A stretch of 36,258 bases of DNA from assembly GCA_023488435.1 (NCBI GenBank), contig JAMDCK010000048.1, positions 1 to 36,258 of the forward strand. Direction: 5' to 3'. Position 1 is the first letter of the stretch; each line of letters begins with the position of its first letter. The notes beneath the pieces were generated by a model that saw nothing but the letters and a program-made list of their open reading frames with translations, did not search any database and was not told the DNA's origin. The DNA comes from Actinomycetota bacterium (GTDB lineage: Bacteria > Actinomycetota > Coriobacteriia > Anaerosomatales > UBA912). Of this stretch, positions 19,801-27,350 are shown piece by piece. A program made the translations under genes and the position numbers.

Positions 19801-20102
19801 TGCGCTGTAGAACAGGTGCCTTCGTAGGCGGAATGCTACTCGGGATCGGTTTAGGAGCTCTCCTAGGGGTGCTCTTCGCACCTGTTCCTGGTGTAGAGGC
19901 TCGGAGACGGTTGTCTGCCAGAGCAGTGATAGCCGCCGAGGCGGCGAGGACGATGGCGCAAGATGCGGAATTGGCTGTATCAAGACTCGGTGCCAGGGTG
20001 GACAATCTCCGCGGCGTGGATGATGCTGCAGTGTGGCGTCGAGTCAACGAAATCCGAGACCGAGTCCGCTCGTATGACACCGATTTATCGAACCTTCCCT
20101 AA
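19800..20102 (+). CDS. YtxH-like small membrane-anchored protein
   Basis: This 100-residue protein has one N-terminal glycine-rich membrane segment (about 6-29, TGAFVGGMLLGIGLGALLGVLFAP) followed by a basic-then-helical tail that ends near SYDTDLSNLP. The pattern of a GxxxG-like helix followed by APxxGxExRRRL resembles YtxH-type proteins of unknown function. Its ATG shares one base with the parB stop (TGATG), so it is cotranslated with parB. Whether it has a role in segregation is unknown; the contact with parB is the only clue. Confidence 0.7.
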   Translation: MRCRTGAFVGGMLLGIGLGALLGVLFAPVPGVEARRRLSARAVIAAEAARTMAQDAELAVSRLGARVDNLRGVDDAAVWRRVNEIRDRVRSYDTDLSNLP

Positions 20103-20127
20103 GAAGCCCGCCCGACCTACGGCGGGG

Positions 20128-20773
20128 GAGCTTTGTCGGCGTATTGCTATTAGCCACCTGAGCGGTGTGTCTGACTGAGCTGACCGCAAGCCGCATTGAT
20201 GTCGGAGCCTCGGCTGACACGGATGGTGGCAGGAATGCCTGCCCGCCGAAGAGCGGTCTTGAATATGGCTAGCCTTTGAGAAGACAGCCTCTCCGCGTGG
20301 GTCGGCCCAGGGTTACAGGCCATGAGGTTTACATGGCACAGCAACCCAGAGCAAAAATCAATCAAGGACCGCAGTTGAGAATCGCTGTCGTTCTCCGAGG
20401 AGATGAAAGCGTACTCCAGTGAAACCCGTCTTCCCGTGCGGGTCGTGTATTCTTCCAGTGCTGCGCGTAGCTCAGGCAAGGTGTGCTGTCGCACCCCGGG
20501 CATCAGCTGGTCTCTCGTTTTTTGGACCGCTGAGTGGAGCGAGATGGCCAGTGTGTACTGCCCGGGCTCCTCGGCGAATCTGCGAATCCCATCCAGTAGT
20601 CCTACAGTCGAGACTGTTATGTGTCTAGCTCCGATACCAATTCCGAAACTTGAGTTGATGAACCGAAGTGCGGCCATGCAGCTATCATAGTTGAGGAAAG
20701 GCTCGCCTTGCCCCATCAGAACCACGTTGGTTACGCGGCGATCAAAGTCACGCGCTACCACGTTAGCCTGATC
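20128..20773. repeat. direct repeat copy 1 (duplicated rlmN 3' half)
   Basis: This 646-bp block is repeated at 20782-21427 with an offset of 654 bp, and I found no difference by eye. It contains the last 200-odd codons of rlmN and about 20 bp beyond the stop. Eight bases (20774-20781) separate the copies. Confidence 0.9.
20150..20773 (-). pseudogene. truncated rlmN 3' fragment
   Basis: This is an extra copy of the C-terminal part of RlmN, starting near residue 145 of the full protein (the QANVVARDFD segment). It keeps the GQGEPFLNYD motif and the C-terminal ACGQL cysteine but lacks the radical-SAM CxxxCxxC motif and the N-terminal domain, so it cannot bind the iron-sulfur cluster or act alone. 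It lies in the same reading frame as the intact gene upstream, but TAA and TAG stops separate them. A GTG at 20761 could in principle start a 203-residue peptide. I treat it as a duplication remnant, or possibly an assembly artefact. Confidence 0.8.
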
Positions 20774-20781
20774 ATCAGGCT

Positions 20782-21427
20782 GAGCTTTGTCGGCGTATTG
20801 CTATTAGCCACCTGAGCGGTGTGTCTGACTGAGCTGACCGCAAGCCGCATTGATGTCGGAGCCTCGGCTGACACGGATGGTGGCAGGAATGCCTGCCCGC
20901 CGAAGAGCGGTCTTGAATATGGCTAGCCTTTGAGAAGACAGCCTCTCCGCGTGGGTCGGCCCAGGGTTACAGGCCATGAGGTTTACATGGCACAGCAACC
21001 CAGAGCAAAAATCAATCAAGGACCGCAGTTGAGAATCGCTGTCGTTCTCCGAGGAGATGAAAGCGTACTCCAGTGAAACCCGTCTTCCCGTGCGGGTCGT
21101 GTATTCTTCCAGTGCTGCGCGTAGCTCAGGCAAGGTGTGCTGTCGCACCCCGGGCATCAGCTGGTCTCTCGTTTTTTGGACCGCTGAGTGGAGCGAGATG
21201 GCCAGTGTGTACTGCCCGGGCTCCTCGGCGAATCTGCGAATCCCATCCAGTAGTCCTACAGTCGAGACTGTTATGTGTCTAGCTCCGATACCAATTCCGA
21301 AACTTGAGTTGATGAACCGAAGTGCGGCCATGCAGCTATCATAGTTGAGGAAAGGCTCGCCTTGCCCCATCAGAACCACGTTGGTTACGCGGCGATCAAA
21401 GTCACGCGCTACCACGTTAGCCTGATC
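20782..21427. repeat. direct repeat copy 2 (within intact rlmN)
   Basis: Second copy of the 646-bp repeat; it covers the 3' part of the complete rlmN gene plus 22 bp downstream of its stop. It is the parental copy, since only here does the sequence continue into the N-terminal coding part. Confidence 0.9.
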
Positions 21428-21853
21428 TACGATCTCTCCGACACTAAGATCCCGCACGAATCCGGCCCGGCCGGTTGCACAGAAGGTGCACCCCAGCGGA
21501 CAACCGGCTTGAGTGGAGATGCAGACAGTCAGCCTGCGTCCATCGGGGATGCCGACACTTTCGATAGTCACTCCATCATGCAAGGCCAGGAGATATTTCC
21601 TACAAAGATCGGACGGGGAAATATCAGTTCGAATGATCTTAGGCGTAGTTAGGGGAGCCGACTGAGCAAGGGCGGCGAGAAGTCCGTCGGGGAGGTCGCT
21701 CATTTCGGCATACGAGCTGACTCCCTTCTGGTACAGCCACCTGATTAGCTGGTGCGACCGGTACTTCTCATAACCAAGACTCATGACTAAGTGCTCGAGC
21801 GACTCCTCATCGAGCGCCTTTATGGGACACGGGAGACACAGAGGGGCCATCAT
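20804..21853 (-). CDS. rlmN: 23S rRNA/tRNA adenine-C2 methyltransferase RlmN
   Basis: This 349-residue radical-SAM enzyme methylates C2 of A2503 in 23S rRNA and of A37 in tRNAs. It has the N-terminal accessory domain (YEKYRSHQLIRWLYQKGV), the cluster-binding CxxxCxxC in CPLGCTFCATGRAGF (about 118-132), the GQGEPF motif, and the C-terminal methyl-carrying cysteine in INAACGQL (about 336). It starts immediately after the rubrerythrin stop, with either of two adjacent ATGs, and forms an operon with it. Its 3' half is duplicated downstream. Confidence 0.95.
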   Translation of the reverse strand: MMAPLCLPCPIKALDEESLEHLVMSLGYEKYRSHQLIRWLYQKGVSSYAEMSDLPDGLLAALAQSAPLTTPKIIRTDISPSDLCRKYLLALHDGVTIESVGIPDGRRLTVCISTQAGCPLGCTFCATGRAGFVRDLSVGEIVDQANVVARDFDRRVTNVVLMGQGEPFLNYDSCMAALRFINSSFGIGIGARHITVSTVGLLDGIRRFAEEPGQYTLAISLHSAVQKTRDQLMPGVRQHTLPELRAALEEYTTRTGRRVSLEYAFISSENDSDSQLRSLIDFCSGLLCHVNLMACNPGPTHAERLSSQRLAIFKTALRRAGIPATIRVSRGSDINAACGQLSQTHRSGG

Positions 21854-22363
21854 TCAGCCTTGTAGCTCCTTTAGCGCGGCAGCATAATCGTTTCGATGCT
21901 CCTTTTCGAACCTGCCCACGGAGCGAAAGTAAAAAGCAATCTCAGGGAAACCCTCTTCTTCTGCGATTTGAGCGAACTTCGGGTACATATCTTCGTACTC
22001 GTAGTCCTCGCCAGCCGCCGCAGTCGCAAGATTAGCCGAGGTGGTTCCGAGGCGACCCATATAGGCGAGATGTCCTAGTGCATGAGCGGTTTCCTCCCGC
22101 CCCGCGCGATCGAATGCCTTGAGGGCTGATTCAGGAGCTCCCTCCAGCTGTGCGATTCTGCGGAACAGAATATACAGCCTGTTGGCCTGCGATTCTCCGG
22201 CGAACGCGGCTTCAAGATTCTCCAAGGTCTTCGTGCCGCTCAAGTCCCCAGGGCCGGCGTACTCCACAAAGAATGATGCAGGCGCACCACATACCGGACA
22301 GACATCGGGGACGGGTCCGATGTGGTAATAACCACAGCCTTTGCAGCGAGTCTTATCAATCAT
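21854..22363 (-). CDS. rubrerythrin with N-terminal rubredoxin domain
   Basis: This 169-residue protein begins with a rubredoxin-like iron site, CKGCGYYHIGPVPDVCPVCG (about 8-27, two CxxC pairs). A ferritin-like four-helix domain follows, with ExxH-type metal ligands in FAGESQANRLY, REETAHALGHL and RFEKEHRNDY. The rubredoxin-first order is that of so-called reverse rubrerythrins, whereas classical ones have it at the end. Such proteins reduce hydrogen peroxide, and sometimes oxygen, in anaerobes. The ATG at 22363 follows AAGGAG closely. rlmN is directly downstream and htrA is upstream on the same strand, 19 bases away. Confidence 0.92.
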   Translation of the reverse strand: MIDKTRCKGCGYYHIGPVPDVCPVCGAPASFFVEYAGPGDLSGTKTLENLEAAFAGESQANRLYILFRRIAQLEGAPESALKAFDRAGREETAHALGHLAYMGRLGTTSANLATAAAGEDYEYEDMYPKFAQIAEEEGFPEIAFYFRSVGRFEKEHRNDYAAALKELQG

Positions 22364-22382
22364 GGGTGCTCCTTTCGAACGG

Positions 22383-23666
22383 TCACTCTGAGGGTTCGGT
22401 CGGGCTTTCAGTAGCGTCGGGGAGATTGGCAGGCTTTATGCCGACTTTCATCTCGACTTCGATGCGTCGATCATCCCGATAAAGGTGCAATGTTACGGAT
22501 GCCCCGACCTCATGTCTCCGGACGTGGAGAATCAGGTCCTCCATCGATCGGATCGGCTCGTCATTGAGGGCTACAATCAGGTCGTCCGGACGAATGCCCG
22601 AGGCTTCAGCCTCAGTGTCTGGGGTGACGGCAACGACCAGAGCTCCTTCTGTCACAGGAAGTCCTTCGGATTCGGCCAAAGCCTCATGCACGGTCTGACC
22701 TTGAATGCCAAGGAAGGGGTGTTCAACGGTGCCGTCTTCGATCAACTGATCAGCGATACGAACGGCGTTGGCCACAGGGATGGCGAATCCAATACCATCG
22801 TTCGCACCAGAATCGGTGAATATCGCGGTGTTGATACCGATAAGCCTACCAAGCCGATCAACTAGAGCGCCGCCAGAATTCCCGGGATTGATTGCGGCGT
22901 CCGTCTGAACGACGTCCACTAGCGGGTAGACTCCCGTTCTGTTGCTAACGGAATCGGTTATCGACCGGCCAATCGCCGAGACCACTCCTGAGCTTACCGA
23001 GTGCGTTAACCCGAACGGGGAGCCGATAGCCACGACCAATTGGCCAACTTCCAGTTCGGCGGAGTTCCCGAGTTCGATCAAAGGCAACTCTCCCTCGACG
23101 CGAAGCACGGCCACATCGGTCTCCTGGTCGGCGCCCACTAGAGTAGCCTCGCGACGCTCTCGGTCAGTGCCGGTGATGATTATGCGGTTTGCCCCTCCGA
23201 CAACGTGGGCGTTGGTCAGGACAAACGTTCCACCGTCGGGTGCTTGGCGAAAGGCGACGCCGGAGCCGTTGCCGCGGGCAGGGGTACGTGGAGGATCCTC
23301 TGGGAGGCCGTCCATTCCTGAGATGGACGATCCTGCAACGTCGATGTTGACCACGCTGGGGACGGCAGCCGCGGCAGCAGCGGCCACAGGTTCATCGGTT
23401 TCAGGCGCAACCACTCTGATCGACCTTTGCGATCCAGAGCCGTCGGTACCTTCGGCCTGCATGATCCAAGCGCCGAGTATTCCGGATCCAAGTCCTCCGA
23501 TAGCACCTACCACTAATGCGACGATTACCAGCATTGCGGTGGATGGACGGCTAGATACGACAGCACTCTCTGCAGGTGCCGAAGTTGGTGAAGCGGGGGT
23601 GGACGAAGTCATCTCGGCTGCAACCGGGGTGGTCTGCGGCGGCGCCTTTTCGAACTCCTCTGACAT
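22383..23666 (-). CDS. HtrA/DegP-like S1C serine protease with PDZ domain
   Basis: This 427-residue protein has a disordered cytoplasmic N-terminus (about 1-40, proline/threonine/alanine-rich), one membrane helix (about 45-70) and a trypsin-like protease domain with the catalytic triad. The triad lies in LTNAHVVGG (His), DVAVLRV (Asp) and NPGNSGGALVD (Ser). A single PDZ domain (about 315-405) follows and contains VVAVTPDTEAEASGIRPDDLI. This is the usual layout of membrane-anchored HtrA proteases of Gram-positive bacteria, which degrade or refold damaged exported proteins. An alanine run at about 95-103 precedes the protease core. The start has GAGGTGAGG upstream. Confidence 0.93.
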   Translation of the reverse strand: MSEEFEKAPPQTTPVAAEMTSSTPASPTSAPAESAVVSSRPSTAMLVIVALVVGAIGGLGSGILGAWIMQAEGTDGSGSQRSIRVVAPETDEPVAAAAAAAVPSVVNIDVAGSSISGMDGLPEDPPRTPARGNGSGVAFRQAPDGGTFVLTNAHVVGGANRIIITGTDRERREATLVGADQETDVAVLRVEGELPLIELGNSAELEVGQLVVAIGSPFGLTHSVSSGVVSAIGRSITDSVSNRTGVYPLVDVVQTDAAINPGNSGGALVDRLGRLIGINTAIFTDSGANDGIGFAIPVANAVRIADQLIEDGTVEHPFLGIQGQTVHEALAESEGLPVTEGALVVAVTPDTEAEASGIRPDDLIVALNDEPIRSMEDLILHVRRHEVGASVTLHLYRDDRRIEVEMKVGIKPANLPDATESPTEPSE

Positions 23667-23953
23667 GGATCCTCACCTCTGAATATCGTAACCGTGTGTT
23701 TACTTTACCCATATTAGGGCGGATTTGTGGATTACCCGTGGCGAATAGAAAAACGGCTACACTCTATGCCCATCTACAGAGTGCAGGTTCCATGCCATCA
23801 AGCATGTTGAGAGAGGCACTCTACTGACGTAGACTCTACAGGCATGATTGGAGCTGAATGGCCGCACAGCGTTCGCTTACCGCTGCTGGCGATCGCCTCG
23901 ATCAGCCCACGACGAACCGATGTTCTTGCGTGCTAACACGAAGGAGCGGATTG
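23667..23953. other. divergent intergenic region
   Basis: This 287-bp spacer lies between the leftward protease gene and the rightward membrane-protein gene. A weak inverted repeat with ACTCT and AGAGT arms near 23760-23782 is visible. I see no RNA gene and no convincing promoter pair. The segment should hold promoters for both sides. Confidence 0.4.
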
Positions 23954-24337
23954 ATGGATGAGAATGCTGCTGGAACCGCTGCCGCGGTGGCTCCAGTACA
24001 CACGAAACCGGAAAGAGCTTTCGTCTGGATGTATGCGGCATTGTGGTTAGGGTTGATTGGAGTCTCGGCATACTTGTTAGGTCCATGGAGCACCGCACAA
24101 GGTACGGGTGTCGAGTACTACAGGATCCTACTCGCATCGGGTTTCGTGCTGACGGTATCTGGGCCGGTGTTCGCACTTCTAGCCTGGCTGATTGTACGGC
24201 ATAAGGTCACGATGGATGAACCGCAAAGCCTGTTTGGGCGAATAATGCTCAAGACCATTGGAGCGGGCCTCCTCGGCGCTGTGAGTTGGACCCTCATGCT
24301 TCCGACACTGGACTACATGCGAACAGGTCTCGGGTAA
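23954..24337 (+). CDS. three-helix membrane protein, unknown function
   Basis: This 127-residue protein has a short alanine-rich N-terminus and three predicted membrane segments at about 22-44, 55-83 and 97-118. I do not recognise a family. The ATG at 23954 is chosen because AAGGAGC lies eight bases upstream; the frame is open further upstream to 23858 but without such a site. ddl follows after 14 bp, with its own ribosome-binding site, so the two genes are probably cotranscribed. Partnership with cell-wall synthesis is only a contextual guess. Confidence 0.7.
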   Translation: MDENAAGTAAAVAPVHTKPERAFVWMYAALWLGLIGVSAYLLGPWSTAQGTGVEYYRILLASGFVLTVSGPVFALLAWLIVRHKVTMDEPQSLFGRIMLKTIGAGLLGAVSWTLMLPTLDYMRTGLG

Positions 24338-24351
24338 AGGAGAGGGCCATC

Positions 24352-25311
24352 ATGAATCCGAGCAAGCAAATAAACGAAGCCGAAATGCAGGCGCGGCGGA
24401 TATTGGTTCTCAAAGGAGGAAGATCTGCCGAAAGAGAGGTCTCGCTCAATAGCGGGGCCCAGGTCGCGAAGGCCCTTTTGGAGGCGGGGCACGATGTGAT
24501 CGAACTGGATTCGGCAAGGGATGATTTTATTGAGACAATCGTTAGAGCCCAGCCAGACATCGTTTTTGTCTGCCTCCACGGAAGATACGGCGAAGACGGA
24601 ACAGTCCAGGGGCTATTGGAGCTGCTCGGCATCGCGTATGTAGGATCGGGGGTCCTGGCTAGCGCCCTAGCGATGGATAAAGTGATGTCGAAGCACATGT
24701 TCGCTCACGCAGGTCTACCAACCCCGCGATATGAAGTGGTCAGCGGTAGCGCCCCGGTCGATTTGGAGATGATAGTGGCCGCTCTGGGCGAGAGGACCGT
24801 AGTAAAGCCTGCGAACGAAGGTTCGGCGATCGGAGTTTCGGTTGCGCACGACCTCCAAGAGCTGGCCTTAGCGATCGAGACAGCCCTAGGGTTCGACGAC
24901 AAGGTGTTGGTCGAGGAGTTCGTAGCCGGCGTGGAGATCACGGTCGGTGTGCTCGGCAACGAAGATCCTGTAGCGCTACCCACGATTGAGCTAGTGCCCT
25001 CCGCCGAGTTTTTGGACTACGAAGCTAAGTACACTCCGGGCAAGAGTCAACATATCATTCCCGCACGCATCAGTGACGAGGCGACCGTAAAGGCAGGGGA
25101 GATTGCCGTGAGTGCTCACAAGATCCTCGGATGCAGGGGGATGTCCAGAGCGGACCTGATCGTTGCAGAAGGGGACAGGGTCCTGCTTCTGGAAACGAAC
25201 ACTATCCCCGGCATGACGCCAGTGAGCCTTTTGCCGGAGGCCGCGGCTGCATACGGACTATCTTTGCCTGAGCTGTGCTCTCTTTTGGTGAAGCTGGCGT
25301 TCGACAAGTAA
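24352..25311 (+). CDS. ddl: D-alanine--D-alanine ligase
   Basis: This 319-residue ATP-grasp enzyme joins two D-alanines for peptidoglycan precursors in the cytoplasm. Visible family features are VLKGGRSAEREVSLNSG (about 17-33), HGRYGEDGTVQGLLELLGI, YVGSGVLASALAMDK, the ATP-grasp VVKPANEGSAIGVS (about 152), the RADLIVAEGDRVLLLETNT segment and PGMTPVSLLPEAA near the end. The ATG at 24352 has AAGGAGAG upstream. An earlier in-frame start at 24286 would overlap the preceding membrane-protein gene by 52 bases. It converges with the sensor kinase gene, six bases apart. Confidence 0.95.
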   Translation: MNPSKQINEAEMQARRILVLKGGRSAEREVSLNSGAQVAKALLEAGHDVIELDSARDDFIETIVRAQPDIVFVCLHGRYGEDGTVQGLLELLGIAYVGSGVLASALAMDKVMSKHMFAHAGLPTPRYEVVSGSAPVDLEMIVAALGERTVVKPANEGSAIGVSVAHDLQELALAIETALGFDDKVLVEEFVAGVEITVGVLGNEDPVALPTIELVPSAEFLDYEAKYTPGKSQHIIPARISDEATVKAGEIAVSAHKILGCRGMSRADLIVAEGDRVLLLETNTIPGMTPVSLLPEAAAAYGLSLPELCSLLVKLAFDK

Positions 25312-25317
25312 GGTCCG

Positions 25318-26829
25318 TCAGGAACAACGCAAGGCGGCCGGAAGCCTGATGACAAATAGGGCTCCACCGGCGCGCTGACCGCGCTCGACCCATACCGAAC
25401 CCCCGTGGGCCTCCACCACTGTCCTTACGATGTAGAGACCCAGCCCGACACCAGACCTTTGTCCATCTCCGGGGATCTTGGCAAAACGCTCGAAGATGAG
25501 ATTCCGGTTCTCGTCAGAAACGCCCGGGCCTTCGTCCTCCACGCCTAACGTCACCCAGCCCCCGCCGCATCTCGCCGTCAAGCTTATCGTCGTGTGTGGC
25601 GGCGAGTGTTTTTGAGCGTTCGTCACCAAGTTGTTCAGCACCTGCCGAAGACGCCGATATTCTCCAAGGACTACACAGGCACCGACTGCATCAACCGTCA
25701 GCCGGTGTTTGGATGTGTGTTCCAGAGAAGCACACACGTCTTCTGCGAGTTCTTTTAGATCCACCGGGAGCATGACGGATGGAGCAAGCATCTCCTCTGC
25801 CCGAGCGGTGTGCAGAAGGCTCTCAAGAAGATCTTGCATTACTTCGGTGGATCGCCGGGCACCGGCTATGACCTTCTCGGCAACTGGAGCAGGCGGGGCG
25901 GAGGAGAGAATCTCAAGATAGCCGCTGATCGCGGTGAGAGGTGCACGCAGATCATGGGATACGAGCGAGATGACCTCGGTGCGAAGTGAATCGATGCGCA
26001 TCTCTTCGGTGATATCCGAGGTATTGACCAAGAGGCGGTCGGGAAAGCCGTCGATCCGACGCACGGTGACCTTCAGCCATGGCGGCGACCTGCCGGATTG
26101 ACGTACAACGACTAGGGTGCTTTCGCCCTCGCCGGGAGCGAAGGCCTCGGTGGGGTTTAGAGGGCGCTCCTGGGAATCCAAGAGATCCGTGGTGGCAAAT
26201 GCCGCGAACAAGTCCTCGCCGAGAAGACCTTTTGGGCTAAAACCGAAATGTGCCAGGGCGCTCGGGTTCACCATTTCGATTTTTCCTCGTTCGACCAGGA
26301 TCATGCCTTCGGCGGACTGTTCGAAGGTCATTTCCAGTGAGCTCTTTGCCTCCGCGAGATCGTTCATGGCGCGAGCCACAGCGCTCTCATGTTGTTCCAG
26401 CGCGACACCCATCATGTTGAAGGAGTTCATCAAATCCTTGAACTCACTTGGAAGGTCGTCGTCAACTGTCAGCGGATTGAAGCGCCGACCCTCAGAAACC
26501 GTTTGCGCCTGCTCGCGTAAGCGTGTCGCCAGCCGCTCAACCGAAGAGCCTATTGCGGCGGAGAGATATAACCCGACAACCACGCTCACCGACACAGCCA
26601 GAAACAGGGAGAAGATCAAAACCAACTCCATGTGTCTGGCAAACAGGCTGTCCATGTACACCGTGTCTTGAAGAACGGGCAGGCGCAGTAAATCCCCGAT
26701 GCGATAGAGAGACACCGCAATCACGAGAACTGTCAGAATCGCCAACAGCACTGTGAGGGTTAGCCGTGACATAAGCGTTTTGGGCATAACTCGCACAAGT
26801 AGTGTTCTTGCCTTGGAAAACGGGGCCAC
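25318..26829 (-). CDS. orphan membrane sensor histidine kinase (HAMP-PAS-HisKA-HATPase)
   Basis: This 503-residue kinase has two membrane helices (about 21-43 and 68-92) with a short outer loop between them. A HAMP-like linker comes next (about 92-145), then a PAS-like domain (about 165-270, with FEQSAEGMILVERGKIEMVNPSALAHFG) and the dimerisation/phosphoacceptor domain with the H-box ISLVSHDLRAPLTAISGY. The ATPase domain has VLNNLVTNAQKHS, VEDEGPGVS, IFERFAK and GVGLGLYIV. The small extracytoplasmic loop suggests sensing within the membrane or by PAS. No response regulator is adjacent, so its partner lies elsewhere. The start is GTG at 26829 with AAGGA upstream. Confidence 0.92.
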   Translation of the reverse strand: MAPFSKARTLLVRVMPKTLMSRLTLTVLLAILTVLVIAVSLYRIGDLLRLPVLQDTVYMDSLFARHMELVLIFSLFLAVSVSVVVGLYLSAAIGSSVERLATRLREQAQTVSEGRRFNPLTVDDDLPSEFKDLMNSFNMMGVALEQHESAVARAMNDLAEAKSSLEMTFEQSAEGMILVERGKIEMVNPSALAHFGFSPKGLLGEDLFAAFATTDLLDSQERPLNPTEAFAPGEGESTLVVVRQSGRSPPWLKVTVRRIDGFPDRLLVNTSDITEEMRIDSLRTEVISLVSHDLRAPLTAISGYLEILSSAPPAPVAEKVIAGARRSTEVMQDLLESLLHTARAEEMLAPSVMLPVDLKELAEDVCASLEHTSKHRLTVDAVGACVVLGEYRRLRQVLNNLVTNAQKHSPPHTTISLTARCGGGWVTLGVEDEGPGVSDENRNLIFERFAKIPGDGQRSGVGLGLYIVRTVVEAHGGSVWVERGQRAGGALFVIRLPAALRCS

Positions 26830-26956
26830 TGTTCACATCCTTATTACAGGTTCATTCCTATCATCGGCCATTGCGGCCGTTGGTACAACACATGAGGGGA
26901 CGAGCGGTAACAGAAGCGGGAGAGGGCTCTGACTTGTCACACACAGGGACCGAGGC

Positions 26957-26985
26957 TTGACAGAGGAGTTCCTGAGGAGTAGCAT
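26957..26985 (+). promoter_or_regulatory. probable feoAB promoter
   Basis: A perfect -35 TTGACA (26957-26962) and a TAGCAT -10 (26980-26985, four of six) are separated by the optimal 17 bases. Transcription would start near 26992, about 75 bases before feoA. Confidence 0.55.
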
Positions 26986-27000
26986 CAACGCGGACTTCGA

Positions 27001-27016
27001 CTTAGCATGCACTAAG
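27001..27016. promoter_or_regulatory. inverted repeat, possible metalloregulator operator
   Basis: CTTAG and CTAAG form perfect five-base arms around a six-base spacer, just downstream of the inferred feoA transcription start. The position suits repression by an iron-sensing regulator of the DtxR/IdeR or Fur class, although the sequence is not a textbook box for either. Confidence 0.35.
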
Positions 27017-27065
27017 GCGGGCGGGTTCTATCGCCGGTCGACGACGCCAATCAGGAGAATGAACA

Positions 27066-27350
27066 ATGTATGAGCGCAAAGATGACAAGGACCCAGCACC
27101 ACCCATCCGTACCCTGGATCAGCTGAGATCAGGGGAGTGGGTCGAGATAGTCGCGGTCGACGACGATACCGTCAGATCGCAGGCGATGAGGTTGGGGATA
27201 CACTCGGGAGCACTGGTCACTTGCGTCACAAAAGTCCCAGCCGGCCCCATCGTCTTGGGGCATGGGCGCCAGGAGATCGCGATAGGTAGGAACCTGGCCA
27301 AGAAGATCACTGTGACGAGTTGCTCAACGTCGAACGGAAGGGGTGACTGA
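27066..27350 (+). CDS. feoA: FeoA family ferrous iron transport protein
   Basis: This 94-residue protein has the SH3-like FeoA fold: LDQLRSGEWVEIVAVDDD, then SQAMRLGIHSGALVTCV, a PxGPIVLGHGRQEIAIGRNLAKKI stretch and a short basic end. FeoA is a small cytoplasmic partner thought to regulate FeoB. The ATG at 27066 follows AGGAG by eight bases. Its final base overlaps the first base of feoB (TGATG), so the two are coupled. Confidence 0.92.
   Translation: MYERKDDKDPAPPIRTLDQLRSGEWVEIVAVDDDTVRSQAMRLGIHSGALVTCVTKVPAGPIVLGHGRQEIAIGRNLAKKITVTSCSTSNGRGD

Noticed and set aside
20403-20690. Short plus-strand frames repeated at 21057-21344
   Set aside because: They are antisense to rlmN and are duplicated only because the DNA is duplicated.
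22942-23682. 246-codon frame antisense to the HtrA-like protease
   Set aside because: Serine/threonine/proline-rich shadow of a GC-rich gene with a complete catalytic triad on the other strand; no independent support.
24286-24351. N-terminal extension of ddl
   Set aside because: Would overlap the upstream membrane-protein gene by 52 bases; the ATG at 24352 has a good ribosome-binding site and gives the usual protein start.
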